A DNA stretch of 64,000 bases, taken from Adineta steineri. Taxonomy: Eukaryota; Rotifera; Eurotatoria; Adinetida; Adinetidae. Under the pieces are notes generated by a model. The model ran no database searches. It was not told the DNA's origin and was given only the letters and a program-made list of their open reading frames with translations. The stretch lies in contig CAJNOI010000003.1 in the NCBI GenBank assembly GCA_905250115.1, positions 1,490,523 through 1,554,522 of the forward strand. The letters run 5' to 3'. The translations under genes were made by a program, and so were the position numbers. Of this stretch, positions 1 through 13,494 are shown one piece after another. Each line of letters opens with the position of its first letter. The stretch's first letter is position 1.

Positions 1-1669
1 TTAATCCATGCATTCTAACAACTCATTGATTCATTAAAATAAATCTAATAAAAAAGAAAAAGAAATGAAATATAATCACGGAAATGCATGCAAGTACATT
101 AAGAATATTTTTCTCATTTATTTTATTTGATAGATGTACTTAGGGTTTAGCCTATCGAGAAGCGTCGAAGCACGAAACTTGTCGCGGCAACGTGTTTTAT
201 TTCATATATCTTTTATCTATATCTCTTACATATTTTAAATAGTGACAAAGCATAGACACTTACTTTATTAATAGAAGAAAAAAAATAATTGTCTTGTTTT
301 CTGTTTAAGTGAAGTAATGCAATGTTATGCTTTCAAATAAATAATATTTTGTTGTGTATGATGAAAATGTCGAAAAAAAAATAACAATAATGATTGTTGT
401 ATTAAGAAAGTAGTTCTTATGGATTTACGTTGTTTTTAATAACAGAAAGATAAAAAAAAAAGCGACGTCTGTTAAGAGAACCGGTTGGAGCTATAACTGC
501 ATATAGAACGAGAAGAAACGAGTATGTAATATGTAAGAAACCTTTACTGTTCCTCCAACCAAACTCCGACGTGGAAGAAAGAAAGAAGAAGAAAAAAAAT
601 AGAAAATTTCAAATGTAGATCATTCTATTCTTTTAAACATGCCACAAACCTGATGTAGTTAAGAAAAATAGTTTATTGAACGTGATAGTCATGCTCTCTG
701 TTGAATTCATCTAAAGAACGAGAGGAATTTTCTTTTACTACTCGTATAAGTCCAAATAGAAACATCAAAATAGTCGAAGAAAAAAACCCGATTCTTTTTT
801 TCTTATTACAGAAAGAAAAAAACAAACTTTTGAACTAAAAAGTATAAAAGAACTACATATGCTGGAAATATATAAATATGAAAAACTTAAGTTTAGACTA
901 ACTGATAGTTCGATAAGCAAAGGAAGACATATGAACTGTATTATTTTGTTTAGTAGAAATATAATGAAATATTAGAAATGCTTCTCAATCTTTCTCTTTG
1001 TTTGAAAAAAAACATAAGCTTTAATGAAGTTCTTTTCTTATAATACAAAGCATGGTAATATTGTAAATCAACAAGAATGTCATTATTTACTAAGCATTAT
1101 TATAAAACCAATTCATTGATAACGAAATTATTCGCTATATCTTCAAAAGTTTCTGTTTCATGTTTCTTATGGCACTCTTGAATATGAAATAATATCATTT
1201 ACTTTTAAATTATTTAAATAGATATACATAGTTCACAGGAAATAATTAGGCTAAAAATAACATAACATGATAGTTACAGAAGAAAGCTTGATATTTTATT
1301 TAATGAAACTTCTTTTACGAGATTTAAAGGTTATGTTCTTGTATTTAATCTTCTAATTTGATCTAAGAAAGTTTACCTTGAAAAGTTGATTTACTTCAAA
1401 AATAAAACCATAACATATCGTTCAATAAAAAATTTAAAGAAGCAACTTGTTTTATAGTTCTATTCAATCCATCTATATAATTTATATATCGCTTACTATA
1501 GTTTAAAAGATCAAAACCTTGACAATATTTAATGCGATGCGAAGCAAAGCATTTATGTAGTCCTGTGCGCATAAAAAGTTGTCATTTTGTATCGCAATGA
1601 TCTCGTGAACGAAAAATTAGAAAAATATGGTTCAAATGTAAGATGGAAATGTCGAGAGCAAACCAGTAG

Positions 1670-1745
1670 CATCCACACCTATTTTAGGGTGTGGGTGGAT
1701 GTTGGTGTGGGTATTCAGTTTCATCTGCACCCACACCCACCCCCA
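1670..1745. repeat. Telomere-like inverted motif A
   Basis: The G-rich strings GGGTGTGGGTGG (1687-1698) and GGTGTGGGTA (1704-1713) are followed after a short spacer by the C-rich string CACCCACACCCACCCCC (1728-1744), so the two arms can pair as a hairpin. The unit GTGGGTGT is a permutation of TGTGGG, reported as the telomere repeat in Adineta as far as I recall. Seven further copies or decayed copies lie in the window. Confidence 0.7.
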
Positions 1746-2590
1746 ATATAGTGCTAACTTTTCTTACGTATTTTTAACACGAAAGATTAAATTTAGGAAG
1801 AAAAGCAAATATAAAAAAACACAACTAATATCAAAATAAAAAACAAATAAAAATGATTCATTGAATTAGTTAATATTTAACATGAAAAACATTTATATTA
1901 TATGCTTCACGATAATTGTCTGATGGGCTATATTGAGTAACAATATACGTATTTTTATCTTGTTTATTAAATACATTTTCAATATCTAATTTTTTTGTAT
2001 CTTTCCAAAACAATCTGTGTAAAATGAGCTGTATTAGATATAGAATCTGGTTGATTAAAATTATAATCTATAGAATTTCCTTATACCATGATTGTGTTAT
2101 TTTATATCTTGAAAGAAAAATTAGAATTAATTTTTTAATTATTTTCAAATTTATATGAAATTATAACTGAGCTATTACTAATGATTTTTTATATAAAATT
2201 CATTGTTGATAATTATATTAATGAATATAATATTATCTTTCATTCAAGTGATTGTTTCATAATCAACAAAAAAACTCTGTTATTTATCTCATAGATTCTA
2301 CTATGACATATTTTTTAAACTTTTCACTATCTCTAAAAATCATATTGTTAACAACAATGATCAACATTTTTCTTTATTTATTCAATTGAAAAAAGTGCAC
2401 TTAATGTTCATATTTTGTGTGGACAATATAGTGTGATTAATAATAATTGCCATATCTCTGATAATATCTATCTATAGATGATGATGAAAGAGATCATGCA
2501 TATGTGAAGTGTATATATTATTTCTTTTATGAAAAGATAATACTAAAAGACTATACAATAGTTTAGATTTAATTTTTGATATTTTTTAGA

Positions 2591-2683
2591 AGGGTGTGGG
2601 TGTGAGTATTATCTATTTGTTATATTCACATCCACACCCACTCACCCTCACCCACACCCACCCCACATCCACACCCACACCAC
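2591..2683. repeat. Telomere-like inverted motif B
   Basis: GGGTGTGGGTGTGAG (2592-2606) is followed by a long C-rich arm (2627-2683) built of CCACACCCA, CCCTCACCCACACCCA and CACACCCACACC units. This is the most C-strand-rich copy in the window. It has the same G-arm, spacer, C-arm order as the other copies. Confidence 0.7.
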
Positions 2684-3315
2684 TTAAATCCTACATTTAG
2701 TGTTTTACTATAACTCGTTTTTGCACCAAGTATAAGTTCTTCGTCTTCAATAGCAATAGACAATTTCTATAATAATTTTATTGATGATTTAGTTTTGCTC
2801 AGTGACAGTAACTTCGAGTTGTGAGTTTATTTGTCATCTGCATGTGATCGAACGAAAACAGCTAAAAAAACGACTAGTTAATGAAAATGTTCTCTATCCA
2901 ATAGACTACTCTTGGTTGACTTATTTCAATCAAATAAAACTTTTCCAACTTTTCTTGTTTTCATGATTACATATAAAAACAATTAAAATAATATCACTAA
3001 AGTAGAGTGATAGTATAGATGGATGAGAGAGCAACCATATGCTGTTCAACCTCACCTCACCGTCAGCTGATCTTTATTGACTAAGATATTTATTTGAAAA
3101 ATACCACTATACTTGAAACAACATATGCAATTCGATGTATGCTTCGACTTAATTATCTATCTAACAACATACTTGTTAAACATATCAACAATATGATTAT
3201 TACCATACTTTTTATTTTTTATTTAAGTAGGAATAAATTCTAAAGAAATTGAAGGCACTAGAAAACTGTAAAGAAATAAATGGTTCGTATTAAAATAGCT
3301 GTTTGTCTCGTTTTT

Positions 3316-4265
3316 TCATTGAATAGTAAGTGATATCGTTTGCGATGCTGCACCGCTCGTTATACCATTGATACCACCCCAATTTAAATTACCAACACAT
3401 GGTCTAAGAGTATAACCTGTATTGCCTTGACACGCACTTCCTGTCGAAGTTATTTCGGGACCAGTACCACAAATACCAACTGCCCATGTATAGCCATTGG
3501 AGGCGCCCGTATATGAACCACTAGTACGTAAAGCTACTGCGATAGCAGTGGCCACAGTCGCGTCAACTACACTTAAGCCAGTTCCATCATTGGAGCCGTA
3601 TATACGTACGCTTGAGTAACTTGAACAAGTCAAACTAGCTACAAACAATGACCATGCTATGCATTGGGCTGTTGGAGTAACACCGGATAAAAACGATTGA
3701 GAATATGTGACTGGTCGAACACATGGAACTAAAAAAATATAAGGACATGATTAAGCGATGAATAAGATAACACTGACGTTTGGGATCGTGATTATCGCGT
3801 GAGTATCTAACAGAATGTTTTTCGGTAATCGTGCAAGAAGAAACCTTTTTTTTTTAGTATTATATAATAGTACTTTATGAAATCTCTGCTGCACTACTAT
3901 ACTGAAGATTTTATACAAAGTATTTAGTATGTGACGATGTGGATCGGAATATGTTTATTCACATTATCCACATCTAACGCACAACCATACACTCAAGACT
4001 GGAAATAACAATCTGTTAGGAAACGACACAATCATGTAGTATAATACTAACTCATTGATGTAGTTGTAGTTGTAGTTGCAGTTGTTGAAGTTGTTGAAGT
4101 TGCTGAAGTTGTTGATGATGTTGTTTTAGTTGTTGTAGTTGTAGTTGTTGATGATGTTGATGATGTTGTCGTTGAAGTTGATGACGTTGTTGTTGATGTA
4201 GTGGATGATGATGATGACGTACTGGATGTTGTTGTTGAAGTTGATGATGTTGTTGTTGAAGTTGA
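3316..4265 (-). CDS. Ser/Thr-linker protein with a Cys-containing C-terminal domain, 5' part lost in gap
   Basis: Two exons can be joined on the minus strand. Exon 4265-4052 encodes about 71 residues that are nearly all Ser or Thr, with one Lys, two Ala and a final Met. An intron from 4051 (GTTAGT donor) to 3729 (AG acceptor) preserves the frame into exon 3728-3316. That exon gives about 136 residues containing YSQSFLSG, RIYGSND, VVDATVATAIAVALR and NLNWGGINGI, with scattered Cys, ending at TGA. The Ser/Thr tract looks like a mucin-type O-glycosylated stalk tethering a small extracellular domain, which suggests a secreted or surface protein. Similar Thr-rich-linker proteins are, from memory, abundant in bdelloids, but I cannot name the domain. 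The N-terminus, including any signal peptide, is cut by the N run at 4266-4275. Confidence 0.6.
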
Positions 4266-4275
4266 NNNNNNNNNN
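4266..4275. other. Assembly gap (10 N)
   Basis: Ten N immediately upstream of the Ser/Thr-repeat exon. Low-complexity ACA/TCA codons are a likely cause of the break. On the far side (4276 onward) no continuation of the Ser/Thr frame is seen, so an unknown amount of the gene is probably missing. Confidence 0.95.
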
Positions 4276-7200
4276 TCTGAATTTATTTCATCAATTTAAT
4301 CAAAAAAAAGTAGTCAGAACTTTTTCGTACGTTTACAAAAAAACTAATTCATTTAGAAAGAAGGTTTTTTTATACGCGTTTAAATGTTATTCAAGGATAG
4401 ATATATTTATAAAGAGAGCTTTTAAGTTATATGAAGAGCGATCGATCCAACACAATTGAATTTTCAAAAGATAATATAATCAACATTTAGTTGGAGATGA
4501 AGTTTTTAATAAAAATCAAAATAATTCAATGGAAATTTATTTATATGCTCAAATCTGAATACTTTCAATGTATCACATAGACTATACAATATATCAGTGA
4601 ACTATCACATCACTCATATCGAACAAAATCGGTTTTTAATATCTAAATAGAGAATAATCAGATGATTTGTTTGATTAAACAAGAAAACAGAATACTTGTT
4701 CAAAATCAAACACACTTGAATTACGTTTTTCGAATGTCTATAACACAAAGTACAACAACATTTCGAAAATCTCTCTTTTTTTATTCTTCCTCCATTCTTG
4801 ATTGATTATAATTTGTAATTCAATAGATAGTCATATTTTTCTTCATCAATGTGAAAATGATTCAAACAATTGAGGTTTATATCTATGTAGAATAGTTTTA
4901 ATGGAGAGTAAAATATTTTATTTATTAAATAAAATAAAACAAACAGTTTCTTAGTATTCCAAAATCGCCTAAATATTTGTTGATCATAACAACATATTCA
5001 AAACGTTTTTTTTTCTCGATAAAAAATATTCATTCAGTAAATGTTTCCCATATTTTTCTTTCATTCATATGTTGCTATGATATTTTATGTATGTAGAAAA
5101 AGAAACTATAGAAATAGAAAACTGATAAAATCATCTAGAGTTGTTATAATGGTAATAATAGACACTATGTTGTTTCACAAAAACCGAATTGCATATGAAT
5201 AAAACAATAATGACAACAACAAGTTAACTTTTTTTAATATAAAACAGAATCTCCATGATTACACTAGAAAAACTAAGTTGGTGACATGTCTTTTCTTTCT
5301 TCTAATATTTTGTCGAAGAAAAATAGAAGAAATATTCTTTCAGAGTTTGGATATAACATACACAACTTCAAGATAAATAATTATTTTTGATAAATAAACA
5401 TTTTTTTTGCTTCAAATTCTAATGAGAATGGATTGTCTCCTAAAGAATATCTTATACACTAATATATTGACATTTAGAAATGCTTGTTTTATCTCCTTCG
5501 TTCAAGCCAGTATCAATCTGAGTGTATTGATTATATCCATATTCTTATTGTGATAGAGAAAAAGCGATTAATAATGGTTGCGTGAATAATACAGTTCTAA
5601 TATTTACTGTATGATATTAAATATGAAGTAGTTATGGACTGCCATTGAAGAATAGAGATAATAGTGATACCATAAATCATAATTACAAGTTTAAAAAATA
5701 CAATATTTCATCGTCTAAATGCTCAAGTGATTGATTGGAGATCGTTTAGAATACAAATATCATTTATTGCCATATTATACAACTATTTGTTTAATACAAT
5801 AGATCTACATCAGCTCGTGTATGCAGCTGATAGAATCAAATATTGCTAAGCAGAAAAAAATATCTGATAAATAAGTGAAACATACATTAAATGAGAAAGA
5901 CATTATTTTCTCATTTCCTAGTTTTATAATAAAATAAATATGATATATTCCCTCTCACGGAAGCAAGTGAAACACCTAGTTTTTGACAGTTAATTACCTA
6001 AAAAAACAGGATCTATAATGACAGCGGAAAACTATACATCATGTAAGTGACGTTGAATTGCATCAGTTTATTAAAGAACAAGTCAAACTGTTCTGAATCG
6101 TAGTGATCGTTTTTATTTTACATGAAGTAGGTGGTTATTAGATAAGAAGAAATTAACGACAAATCTAATGGATCGATTTTAGATAAGTTTCGCAATCAGA
6201 TATTAAGATAACGAGAATATGGAGACATTTTGTCGATAAATTGTTATTACCCTCTACAGACTGATTTTGCTTGTTACTAAGTCATTATTTTGGTGTGGTA
6301 TGGATATGAAATACCATCAATATGTATATCCATCTAACTGTCTCATCCACACCTGATCGATATTATTTGCTATGGTTTTGTTAGAAGATCAGCAGTAGTT
6401 CAAATTAAAAATACAAATAATATATTACATCGCTCTTTTATTTGTTCATTGAAAGAAGGCAACATCTACCGATGAAAAAATGTAAATATATAACTCACAT
6501 GTTTTCGAAAAAAATATATTGTATAAATTTTGTTCAATAATATCAAAACAAATATGTAAAAAGTCAATTACTTTTACTTTAATAGTTAAACAAAGACAGA
6601 AAGATTAAAACTAGTTTATTTATTTTTATTCGTGAAAAAGAAAAGCGTCTATCAATTATTTTATTTTATTATTCTAGGATAAAATAAGAATATTAAATGA
6701 CTTTATATGTGATCGTTATCCTTTATAGTAAAATTGAAAACAATTGCATATTATTTTTCATCTGATAGATAAATATGTAATTAACATATAGAGTTGATAA
6801 TAGAGAAGTTTATTAGATGATGAGAAATTACTTGATCATTACTTTTGTTATGAGTGTAGTAGTTGAAACATCATCTAAATCATGTCGTTGGAGTTTATGT
6901 ATACTGAACTATTGCAGGTGTGAGTATTGATCTTTTCTCAAACACATCTACACCGATGCCCTTATCTATATTCGCTCTCGCATCTAAACTCATCTACCCC
7001 TTTTGACAATTTGTCACCATCTTTTCCTGAGGATAATATCGTATTTCGGCATATATACTATTTCAGTCTTTTCGATCACGATTAATTGATAGCAATTTTA
7101 CTCTATGCTCTTTCTCAGAGATGATTATTCGTTTTTTAAAATTGAATGAAATGGAAATGCCATCTAGTTGATTTTTCGAACACAAACCAATGACAAAGCA

Positions 7201-7955
7201 TAAATGAATAGCTCAGTTCATCTTTTTATTGTCAAATAACTATAACAAAATTCTAATACGAGAAAAAAACAATAGTTTCAATGATTTATTCGATGAGAAA
7301 ATCCGTCTAGAAATAAAAATAAATTTTTCATTTCTATTTAATTAAAATGAAGACAAATTTTTCCTTTTATACAACATCCCATTATTTTTTTTGCACAAGT
7401 ATCATATTTCAAATTTATATATATATATGTATATATATATATATGTATAATGTGTAACTTTTTCAAAAAGAACAAAAAAAAACAAAGCAAAGATACACAA
7501 TAATACAGTACGAAGAAGAACACATCAATATAGAAGAGTTAAGGACCAGTTTAATATGGAAAGAAAAACAAGAAAAAGAAACAGAAACAGGCAAAGAAGA
7601 AAAGAAAATTCGATCATCATCACCAAGCAGCTAAATGAAACTAGGCCAGAAAATGTTAATGTTGGTTATTATCTGACACAGAAAAAAAGGAACGAATTTT
7701 GCATATTCTCTTCTTCTTCTTTTTCTAACGAATATTTTTAACATTATTGTGCATGCTGAGCACATAGCTGCTGCTAGGGTGATATATAAAGAAGAGAAGA
7801 TAAATAAATCGGTATGACAAAACATTTAAAAAAAAACAGAAAAATGATATTTTTTTTATAAGTGTTTATCTTCTTCTCGTTCTTTTGCATGTTTTTGACA
7901 CCGGAGAAGTCTGAAACAAAACAAAACAAAATAATAATTCAATTGAAATTATGAA
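4276..7955. other. AT-rich intergenic stretch
   Basis: No gene could be supported. Short frames of about 60 codons near 7338-7825 are low in complexity and lack splice partners or homology. Decayed telomere-like inverted motifs lie at 6291-6354 and, more weakly, 6916-6998. A TA microsatellite lies near 7415-7445. Confidence 0.55.
6291..6354. repeat. Telomere-like inverted motif C (decayed)
   Basis: TTGGTGTGGTATGGATATGA is followed by TATCCATCTA and CATCCACACC, in the same G-arm, spacer, C-arm order as copies A and B but with substitutions. A still weaker trace (AGGTGTGAGTATTGA, then CATCTACACCGATGCCC) lies at about 6916-6998. Confidence 0.45.
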
Positions 7956-9658
7956 TTACTTCTGAGTTAAGATATTTCGTTTAATTTCAAGTACACGAAA
8001 ATTCGATTTCAATGCTTTTAATTCCGTAAATGCTGTTGACATTTTAGCACTATATCCATAATAATCATCAAAAAGTTTTAAACACTAAATAAATAAATAA
8101 TTGTATATAATGAAAATCATATATTATCTTTACCTGTTTTTCTAATTGGGTAGATGGCCAATCAGTTAAATGTCGAATTAATTCAGCACGATAAAATTTT
8201 TGAATTTCATGATCACGTTCAGCTTTTGAAATAGTCGGTGTACTTGATTCATTTTCATGACTAAACGAAAAGATTCAATGATGAATCGATTTGTTGATTT
8301 CTAAGTTAGTTTTTTCAAATAACATACGCGTGTGTAGATTCTGTACTTGTCAAAGTTGAAATAGTTGATCGAGTCGTAGGAGTTTTTGTATCATTTCCTA
8401 AATAATTAAAATAATTTATATTAAAATATAAACGAATTCTTTTTTTTACCATTTATAGGTATTGGATTAGTTTCAGAAGATTTCGATGGATTATCAGACA
8501 TAGGAGCGGAAATTGAAGTAGCTTTAAAATAAATAAATTGAGATTTATTATTTATAGAAAAAAAAAGAAGAAGAAAGATTTTACTCGACTCTGATATAGA
8601 TGAATGTAAAACATTTCCATTAATTTCATTTGTATTATTAGTATTAACTATTACTGATGATGATTCTTTACTACTTGTTGACGAAAATGACATTCGAGAA
8701 CTATCATCACCTTCAAATAAATAACAGAGAGAAAAAAAAACATTGAAAATAATAGTTAATTTTAAATTAACCTGGACTAGGGAGACGATTATGTGAATTA
8801 ATGGATAATTGTTCATTAGATTCTTTAACTGAATGATTTCCATTTTGATGATTATTAGAATGTTCTGAAGTTAATTTAAGATTTGTATTTTGGGAACAAG
8901 TTCGTTGAGAAGATGATTCTTCCATCTTATATCGAGTACGAACTGTAGGTGAAATATTTGTTGTCGATTCTATATGTATATAATAAAATAAGAGAATATA
9001 TTTTATAAAATAAAAAATAAAACCTTTTTTAATTCGATTTGTCGAAGATGTGGATGATGTACTGGTTCGATTGGATTCATCTGCTGGCCATCCTTTAGGT
9101 TTTTCCCATTGAGATACTTCAGTTTTACAATTATAAAAATATGTTTTGCCTATATATATATAGAAAATTTCCTATGTTTTTATTTTAAACAATTAATCCA
9201 AACCTGTTGAACTTTTGAATTCAGACCAATCACCGAATACACGAAGCGGTTTTTTTGTCTAAATAGAATTTTGTCTTTTATAGATAAAAATTTATTTAAA
9301 AGAATTTTTTATACATCTTTAACAGCCTTTTTTTCACCATTTTGACGCTGCTGTTGAGATGACGACGAATTTGATGCAACTCGATTATTTGATGAAGCTA
9401 AATAAAATAATATAAAAATTGTTTTTCGATAAAAGAAAACAAATTACATTGAGTTCGCATAAATTTTCGATGATTTGATGTTTCATCATTATATCCATGT
9501 GTTTGTAAATTCCACTCTCGTTTATTTGACTGAAAATTAACAAAAATTCATTTATACATTAATTTATTTCATTTAATTTATCTTACAGAATAACCGCTAC
9601 CATCTTTTCGGTTATCATAAATCTGCGTATCTGTTGTTCTATGTTTACTATCGTGCAT
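7956..9658 (-). CDS. WAC: WW domain adaptor with C-terminal coiled coil, WAC homologue
   Basis: Eleven exons (9658-9587, 9529-9448, 9397-9315, 9258-9204, 9149-9024, 8969-8772, 8710-8585, 8521-8450, 8397-8328, 8260-8134, 8084-7956) join in frame to 379 residues. A single WW domain spans exons 4-5 (FGDWSEF, GKTYFYNCKTEVSQWEKP), closely like animal WAC. A Ser/Asn/Thr-rich disordered middle follows. The last two exons carry the family's C-terminal block (ELIRHLTDWPS, LEKQ, FTELKALKSNFRVLEIKRN), matching the WAC coiled coil. It is shorter than the vertebrate protein (about 650), the loss being in the disordered region. In animals WAC is nuclear, links RNF20/40 to RNA polymerase II for H2B ubiquitination, and also acts in autophagy and TORC1 control. 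It starts 400 bp from the divergent DRC11 gene. The family assignment rests on both ends matching. Confidence 0.92.
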
Positions 9659-10058
9659 CGCCGATACCCAACAGCAAGTGCATTTGGATCGTCAAATACG
9701 AAACCAAATAAGCACACACACACAAAAAAAGATTTTTTTGACGATGAAATTAATAAACAATATAGAAAACTTTATGAATAAAGAATTGTTTTTGTATCAT
9801 AGACATTTTTCATAGATGAAATCGAAATAAACAAAAGTAAATATGTTTTGACAAAAAAAAAGAAATTTATATGATTTTTCCTATGTCGTCTTTCATCATT
9901 GATTCACTTTTTTATTTATTGCATCCGAATAAATATCTAAACACATCTATGCATTAGAACATCATTATAGAGGTTCGTTACTATGGAAACAATATAAAAA
10001 ATGAGAATCGATCGTATACATACATTGCAGTTATAAACGAAAGAAACGACATAAAACT
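9659..10058. promoter_or_regulatory. Shared bidirectional promoter region (WAC / DRC11)
   Basis: Four hundred bases separate the ATG of the minus-strand WAC gene from the ATG of the plus-strand DRC11 gene, so both must be transcribed from here. It is AT-rich with a short CA run (about 9715-9725). No TATA element was assigned. Promoter function is inferred from gene geometry only. Confidence 0.5.
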
Positions 10059-13000
10059 ATGTCGCATATGTAAGTCAATATATCTATTTTAAATTGATGT
10101 TAATTTTAATTAATTTTAGTTCGTATAATAAACAATGGCAAGATGCACAACTTGCCATGGCCGATATGCTGGCTATCGAAACACCAGCACAACCACGGGC
10201 ACCAGAAACCGTATGTTACGATAATGTATTTCATTATATATAAATTTGTTTTTACTTTATTAGGATATCAATGCAGCCTTTCAATTAGTAGCTACTATGT
10301 TTGTGAAATACGTACAAATATTTCGAAAATTAGAACAATGTTATGATCAAGTAGTACATCCACAAAAAAGACGATTAATACGAGTTGTTCTTGATGGTTG
10401 TATGGGAAGACTGCTTGAATTAAAACATGAAATGATTACTATGGATTATTCAGAATATCATTATTTTGATGATATTCTTGCAGATCTTAAATTAACACCA
10501 GTGAGTCTTTCTTCAATCATAATATCTGAAAAATAGTTTTATTTATTAGAATGATCTTGAAATTCCAATTCCAAATTATTTCGTACTTGAACGTGCTCAA
10601 GCAATTGAAAAACGTGAACGACTACTTGGTCAAATTTTAGCTCGAATGACATTAGATAATGAAAAACCTGATGGTACCACTACTATGTCAATTGATGATG
10701 CTATTCGAATAGTTCAAACTCATGAACGAGCTCGTCAAGGACGATTAAGAGCTAAACAAATACGTGATTTACGTCTCAATGATCAACGTGCACGACAACG
10801 TGCAAATATGGGAGATTCAAAAATGGATAGAGGGTTAGCAGCAACAATCATTCAAAAATATTATCGTCGTCATGTTGTACAAAAAGAAGCAAAAAAATTT
10901 CGTGATGAAGAATATATGTTTTTAGGAATGGTAAGATTTGTTTTGATATAAAAATAAAAAATGAACGCTAATATTTTAGGCAATGCCAACATTTCATAAA
11001 GATCCATTAAAACGTTTGCATGCTGAAGTTCGAGCACATGAAGATGAAAGACGAAAACGACAAGAAAAACATGAAATAAATTATCAACAATCATTAATAG
11101 CAACACGTGAAAAAATCAAACAAACAGAAGGACCTGATATGAAAGAACGTTTACAAGATCAAATTCGTCAATGGTTTATTGAATGCCGGTATGAATAAAA
11201 TTTCTTTTCTACTATTTTATAATATTCTTTTTCGTCTATAGAAATGTTTCTAAAAAATTTCCTGATTTTCCCGATGAAGATGATGGTGGTTCGAATAAAA
11301 TTTTTGAAAAAAAAACTGTAGCTGAAGTACAAGCAGATCTTGAAGCTGTATGATTTCTATATTTTATTTTATTAATCAATATAATTCATTTTTAGAAAAT
11401 GGAAAGCAAAGGCAAAAAAGGAAAAGGAGATAAAAAAGGTAGTTGAGGTTTTCTTTAGAATTTCTTCATATCTATTTCTTTTTAGGCAAGAAAGGAAAGA
11501 AGAAGAAAGAAAAAAAAGGTAGAATCTTTATCTTTCGAAAAAATATCAAATAAAATTAAATGATTTATTTAAGGAAAAAAAGGAAAAAAAGGAAAGAAGA
11601 AGAAGAAAGGAGTATGTAGTTTGAAATAAATAAATAAATATATTGTACGTATTTTCAAAAGGATGATGATGAAGGTTGGACATTACCTGAATCGGAATTT
11701 GTCACTGGAATGATTAAACCATCAACCGAAACATATCAAAGTTAGTTTAATTATAAATTTTCTCAAATTTAATTGATTATTATGTAGATTTTTGGGAAAC
11801 ACGTGATGAAACACATAATTTCGAACAAAATTATGATAGTGAAATAGTTAAAGAAGAAAAACGATCAGAAGTTGTCGAAGAAATACGTGTTGAAGTAGAT
11901 GCATTAATGCGTGAAGAATTGAAAAACTTAAAAGCTGTTTGTATTATCCATTATTTGTTAATCGTATGAATAAATCTTATTTTTAGGCAATTGATAAAAC
12001 TAAAGAAAAAAAGAAGAAAAAGAAGAAGAAGAAGAAGGTAAGATTTCCATATATCGAAATTATTAAATAAGATATTTTTTCAGAAGAAGAAGAAGAAGAA
12101 GAAGAAAGAAAAAGATTTAACACCCGATCGTACAATAGAATCTTTGTATGAAGAACTTGTTATGAATCGTATTATAATTCGTCCACCAAAAGTTACTCTA
12201 AATGATTTTATTGGTGATTTTAATTATCTACCAAGTTTAATTCGTCAAGCTAAACATGAACCAATGCCAACAATGTCTGATGCTAAACAATTAACTGCAT
12301 TATATGGAATCTTACCATTAGGATCAGAAAAAGTTCATGAAATAGCACCACAAATAAAAGGTCTTCTCATTTGTGGACCTAAAGGATGTGGTAAACATAT
12401 GTTACTTCATGCAATTTGTAATGAATTAGGTGCGAATTTATTTGATATATCACCAAAAAATATTTTTGAAACATATCGTGAAAAAGAAGGAATAAAAATG
12501 CTTATGCATTTATGTTCAAAAGTAAATCGATTAAAATAATTGTCTTCTTGTTATTGTTATTCATTTGTATTTCAAGGTTGGAAAAGCTTTACAACCAACT
12601 ATTATTTTTATTGATGATTGTGACAAATTATGGAAAAAGAAATTAAAACCTGAAGAAAAACAAGTATGTCAAAAAAGATAAAATTTAACAGATTATTCTT
12701 TATTTAAATATTTAGTTTGAACCAAAACGTTTAGGTAAAGCTTTACCAAAATGGCTTAAATTAATCAAACCCGGAGATCGCGTTTTATTAGTTGGAATAA
12801 CAAATGAACCATATCAGGGTACTGTTAAACCAATGATGAAAGTATTTCCACGTTGCATCTTATTACCACGTCCAGAATATGGAACTCGACTATGTAAGAA
12901 TTTTACTTTTATGATAGAAACAAGGTCATTCTAACGTTAGCTTTCAATTACTCTAACATAATGAAAGAGTAATAGACAAAAGATTGTACCGTTAATAATT

Positions 13001-13494
13001 AATGAGAAAATTTAACGTATTCTATTTAAATTTTTTTAGTATTATGGAAAACGTTGATACCGAAATATAATGGTATAATAACACCATCACTTGATGTAAC
13101 ATCATTAGCAAAATTATCTGATACATATTCATCCGGTCATATTCATGATACAATTGTTGAAGTTTTAACTGAACGACGTCTTGCTAAAATGGCAAAACAT
13201 CCATTACAAGCAAGTGATTTTATAACTGGTTTAGCACATCGTAATCCTATATATAAAGATGAAGAAACTGCCTTCAAAGTATATTTTATTTGATTTTAAA
13301 AAAGAAAGCTTAAATGTTTTTTGTTTTTTTCTTTCTTATAGAGTTGGTGGAAAAAGACACCAACAGGTAAAAAACATGAACGATTTTTAGAAGAACAAGA
13401 ATCAGGTGAAGGTGATGGTAAAGGTAAAAAAGACAAAAAGAAAGGTGGCAAAGGTAAAGGTAAAAAAGGCAAAAAAGGCAAGAAGAAGAAATAA
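10059..13494 (+). CDS. IQCA1: Dynein regulatory complex subunit 11 homologue (IQ and AAA domain protein)
   Basis: Seventeen exons, starting 10059-10069 and 10120-10210 and ending 13342-13494, join in frame to 840 residues. The N-terminal region matches the family ([37 protein letters not shown]). An IQ motif follows at about 211-230 ([12 protein letters not shown]). The middle is Lys-rich and acidic, then comes an AAA-type domain with GPKGCGKH at about 574-581 and IIFIDD at about 631-636. The tail is a Gly/Lys repeat. The Walker A Ser/Thr is replaced by His and Walker B is DD not DE, so ATP hydrolysis is doubtful. The known role is a nexin-dynein regulatory complex subunit in motile cilia, fitting a ciliated-corona animal. 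Several exons in the Lys-rich linker are only 33-51 nt. Confidence 0.93.

Larger units (their letters stand above)
1..3315. other. AT-rich stretch without recognisable genes
   Basis: No open frame, splice-linked exon set or RNA gene could be recognised on either strand. The sequence is dominated by A/T runs. The only structured items are two GTGTGGG-type inverted motifs, near 1670-1745 and 2591-2683, listed separately. Confidence 0.6.

Noticed and set aside
4205-4459. Plus-strand frame crossing the N gap
   Set aside because: It is the antisense of the Ser/Thr repeat and runs through unknown bases.
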